Assembly (NCBI GenBank): GCA_964575225.1
Contig: CAZNQW010000073.1
Location: 1-16,190, forward strand
Length of the DNA stretch: 16,190 nt
Direction: 5' to 3'
Origin: CAZNQW01 sp964575225
Lineage (GTDB): Bacteria > Chloroflexota > Anaerolineae > JAAYZQ01
Shown: piece after piece, positions 15,295 through 16,190 of the stretch
How the letters are laid out: every line of letters begins with the position of its first letter
Numbering within the stretch: position 1 is the stretch's first letter
Made by a program: the position numbers and the translations under genes
Notes under the pieces: model-generated
The model's database searches: none
What the model was told of the DNA's origin: nothing
What the model saw: only the letters and a program-made list of their open reading frames with translations

Positions 15295-16100
15295 GCCTTC
15301 ACCTCAATGCTGTAGGTATCATACGCCAGCTCAACCCCCTGGGGGAGCTGGGCCGAGATTTCCTGATAGTCCACGGTGTGCGACAGATGGGTCAAGAGAG
15401 CGCGGGCCGGTTCCACCTCCCGGATCAGCGCCAGGGCCGAAACGATATCCATGGACGAGCGCTTCCACAGGTCCGCGGTTTCGTAGTAATGATGGGCGCC
15501 CAGGATCAAGAGATCGAGGCCCTGAATCGCCTGGCGCACCTCGGAACTGGCTTGCAGGATATCGGGAATATAGGCCGCGCGCAATGCGTCGTAGGCGAAC
15601 AGGTAGCCATAGGCCATGCCGCCGGTTCCATGGTTGACGCGCAGGGCGCGCACTTCCAACCCCCATAGACCGATCGTCTCGTCGCCGATTTCCTGGGGCT
15701 GCCAGGTTCGGCTGTAGCTCTTGTCGCGCCACAGGTGGTCAAAGCGCATGTGCAGGGTCTCCATCACGGACGGCGGTGCATAGACCGACAGGGGGCGACC
15801 TGCCTCGCGCTGGGCCAGGGCCAGGGCGCTCGTGCCGAGGATGTGGAACTCATGAGCGTGGGTCACCAGCAAAGCATCAAAATAAGACAGCCCGACGCGG
15901 GTAGCCTGCAGTCGGAATTCGGGGGCTGAATCGACCAACACTGCCCGCTCGGCAAAGGCAGGCCCATACTGAATGGCGATGGAGGGACCGGTCCGGTAGT
16001 TGCGGCAATCCGGCGACAAGGCCTGCCGGCAGGTGTCACAGGCGCAGCCCACGCGGGGCACTCCGTGCTGATCGCCGCATCCCAAAAAGGTGATTTTCAT
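15291..16100 (-). CDS. PhnP-like metallo-beta-lactamase-fold hydrolase with altered metal motif
   Basis: This 269-residue protein is of the PhnP (phosphoribosyl cyclic phosphodiesterase) type. The N-terminus MKITFLGCG leads to the family zinc-knuckle GCACDTC (C19, C21, C24), which with H241 in THLSH should hold a structural zinc. Catalytic-site residues present are H81, H83, H86, H157 (VNHG), D180 (YIPDI) and H238. The normal HxHxDH motif reads HAHEFH, so the second-site metal ligand Asp is replaced by F85. A His usually found before a helix near residue 216 is Ser (RSSMDI). It may bind a single metal or have another function. The ATG at 16100 has AGGA 7 nt upstream and puts MKITFLG at the N-terminus as in relatives; a GTG at 16115 would add five residues without support. 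There are no phn genes nearby. Confidence 0.85.
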   Translation of the reverse strand: MKITFLGCGDQHGVPRVGCACDTCRQALSPDCRNYRTGPSIAIQYGPAFAERAVLVDSAPEFRLQATRVGLSYFDALLVTHAHEFHILGTSALALAQREAGRPLSVYAPPSVMETLHMRFDHLWRDKSYSRTWQPQEIGDETIGLWGLEVRALRVNHGTGGMAYGYLFAYDALRAAYIPDILQASSEVRQAIQGLDLLILGAHHYYETADLWKRSSMDIVSALALIREVEPARALLTHLSHTVDYQEISAQLPQGVELAYDTYSIEVKA

Positions 16101-16190
16101 GGCGTGGTCCTGCACGGATCAGTCAAGGTCTGTGTGCCGCCCGAAGGATGATGCATCGTGGCTTCCTGTGCGCGTACGGTTGGGCCTAGG
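16097..16190 (-). CDS. Possible C-terminal end of an upstream gene, cut by the window edge
   Basis: On the minus strand one frame stays open from the window edge to a TGA at 16099-16097, overlapping the ATG of the PhnP-like gene as ATGA. It would encode about 30 residues ending in TDPCRTTP. The ATGA overlap is like other junctions in this gene cluster and is the main argument for it. An internal ATG with AGGA upstream could alternatively make a 19-residue peptide. A second frame is also open until a stop near 16118. The sequence is too short to recognise a family. Confidence 0.3.
   Translation of the reverse strand, partial: LGPTVRAQEATMHHPSGGTQTLTDPCRTTP

Noticed and set aside
1..16190. CRISPR array, insertion sequence, prophage or toxin-antitoxin module
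   Set aside because: No regularly spaced repeats, transposase or integrase motifs, terminal inverted repeats or small paired genes were seen anywhere in the window.

Overview
This window looks like part of the chromosome of a GC-rich bacterium, most likely a member of the Chloroflexota (Anaerolineae-like). That placement is an inference. It rests on the style of the large GT-C-type membrane proteins with C-terminal beta-sandwich domains, on the GC content (about 60-65% in most genes) and on the family repertoire. No rRNA or other strict marker is present to confirm it. I see no CRISPR array, insertion sequence, prophage or plasmid gene.

Left region (1-6240). A tRNA-His gene reads leftward from its own promoter. 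Diverging from it is a three-gene operon reading rightward: a SAM-dependent methyltransferase-like protein, a 923-residue polytopic membrane protein (YfhO/GT-C-like) ending in a GG/ILEI domain of the FAM3 cytokine superfamily, and a DUF2723/TMEM260-type membrane glycosyltransferase ending in two tandem beta-sandwich domains. Gene spacing (32 bp, then a 4-bp ATGA overlap) suggests coordinated expression. A plausible joint job is building or transferring surface glycans onto lipid or protein acceptors at the membrane.

Centre (6241-9200). A membrane-anchored TPR protein (minus strand) and recF (plus strand) diverge from a 289-bp intergenic region that holds two good promoters and several inverted repeats. 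recF appears to be leaderless: its ATG falls where transcription should start. recF ends at a perfect 11-bp stem-loop, which probably serves both convergent transcripts.

Right region (9195-12240). On the minus strand are a GT4 glycosyltransferase (GTG start, also apparently leaderless, with a near-consensus promoter), an overlapping polyprenyl-phosphate glycosyl-1-phosphate transferase, and a 109-residue protein with an N-terminal rubredoxin-like zinc/iron ribbon. The first two probably start assembly of an exopolysaccharide or other lipid-linked glycan.

Far right (12239-16190). On the minus strand are a PhnP-like metallo-beta-lactamase-fold protein, a glutamate-carboxypeptidase-type M20 peptidase (4-bp GTGA overlap), a TrmA/RlmD-type RNA m5U methyltransferase homologue and a HEAT-like helical protein of clearly lower GC. 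Two of these enzymes depart from their families at key residues. The m5U methyltransferase homologue has Ser, Gly and Asn where the catalytic Cys, the general-base Glu and the motif Asp are expected. The PhnP-like protein has HxHxFH instead of HxHxDH. The window ends inside what may be the tail of a further upstream gene.

Five strong sigma70-type promoters can be read directly. All five have an extended -10 of the form TG(C/G)TA(T/C)A(A/C)T, so this is probably a general feature of promoters in this genome.
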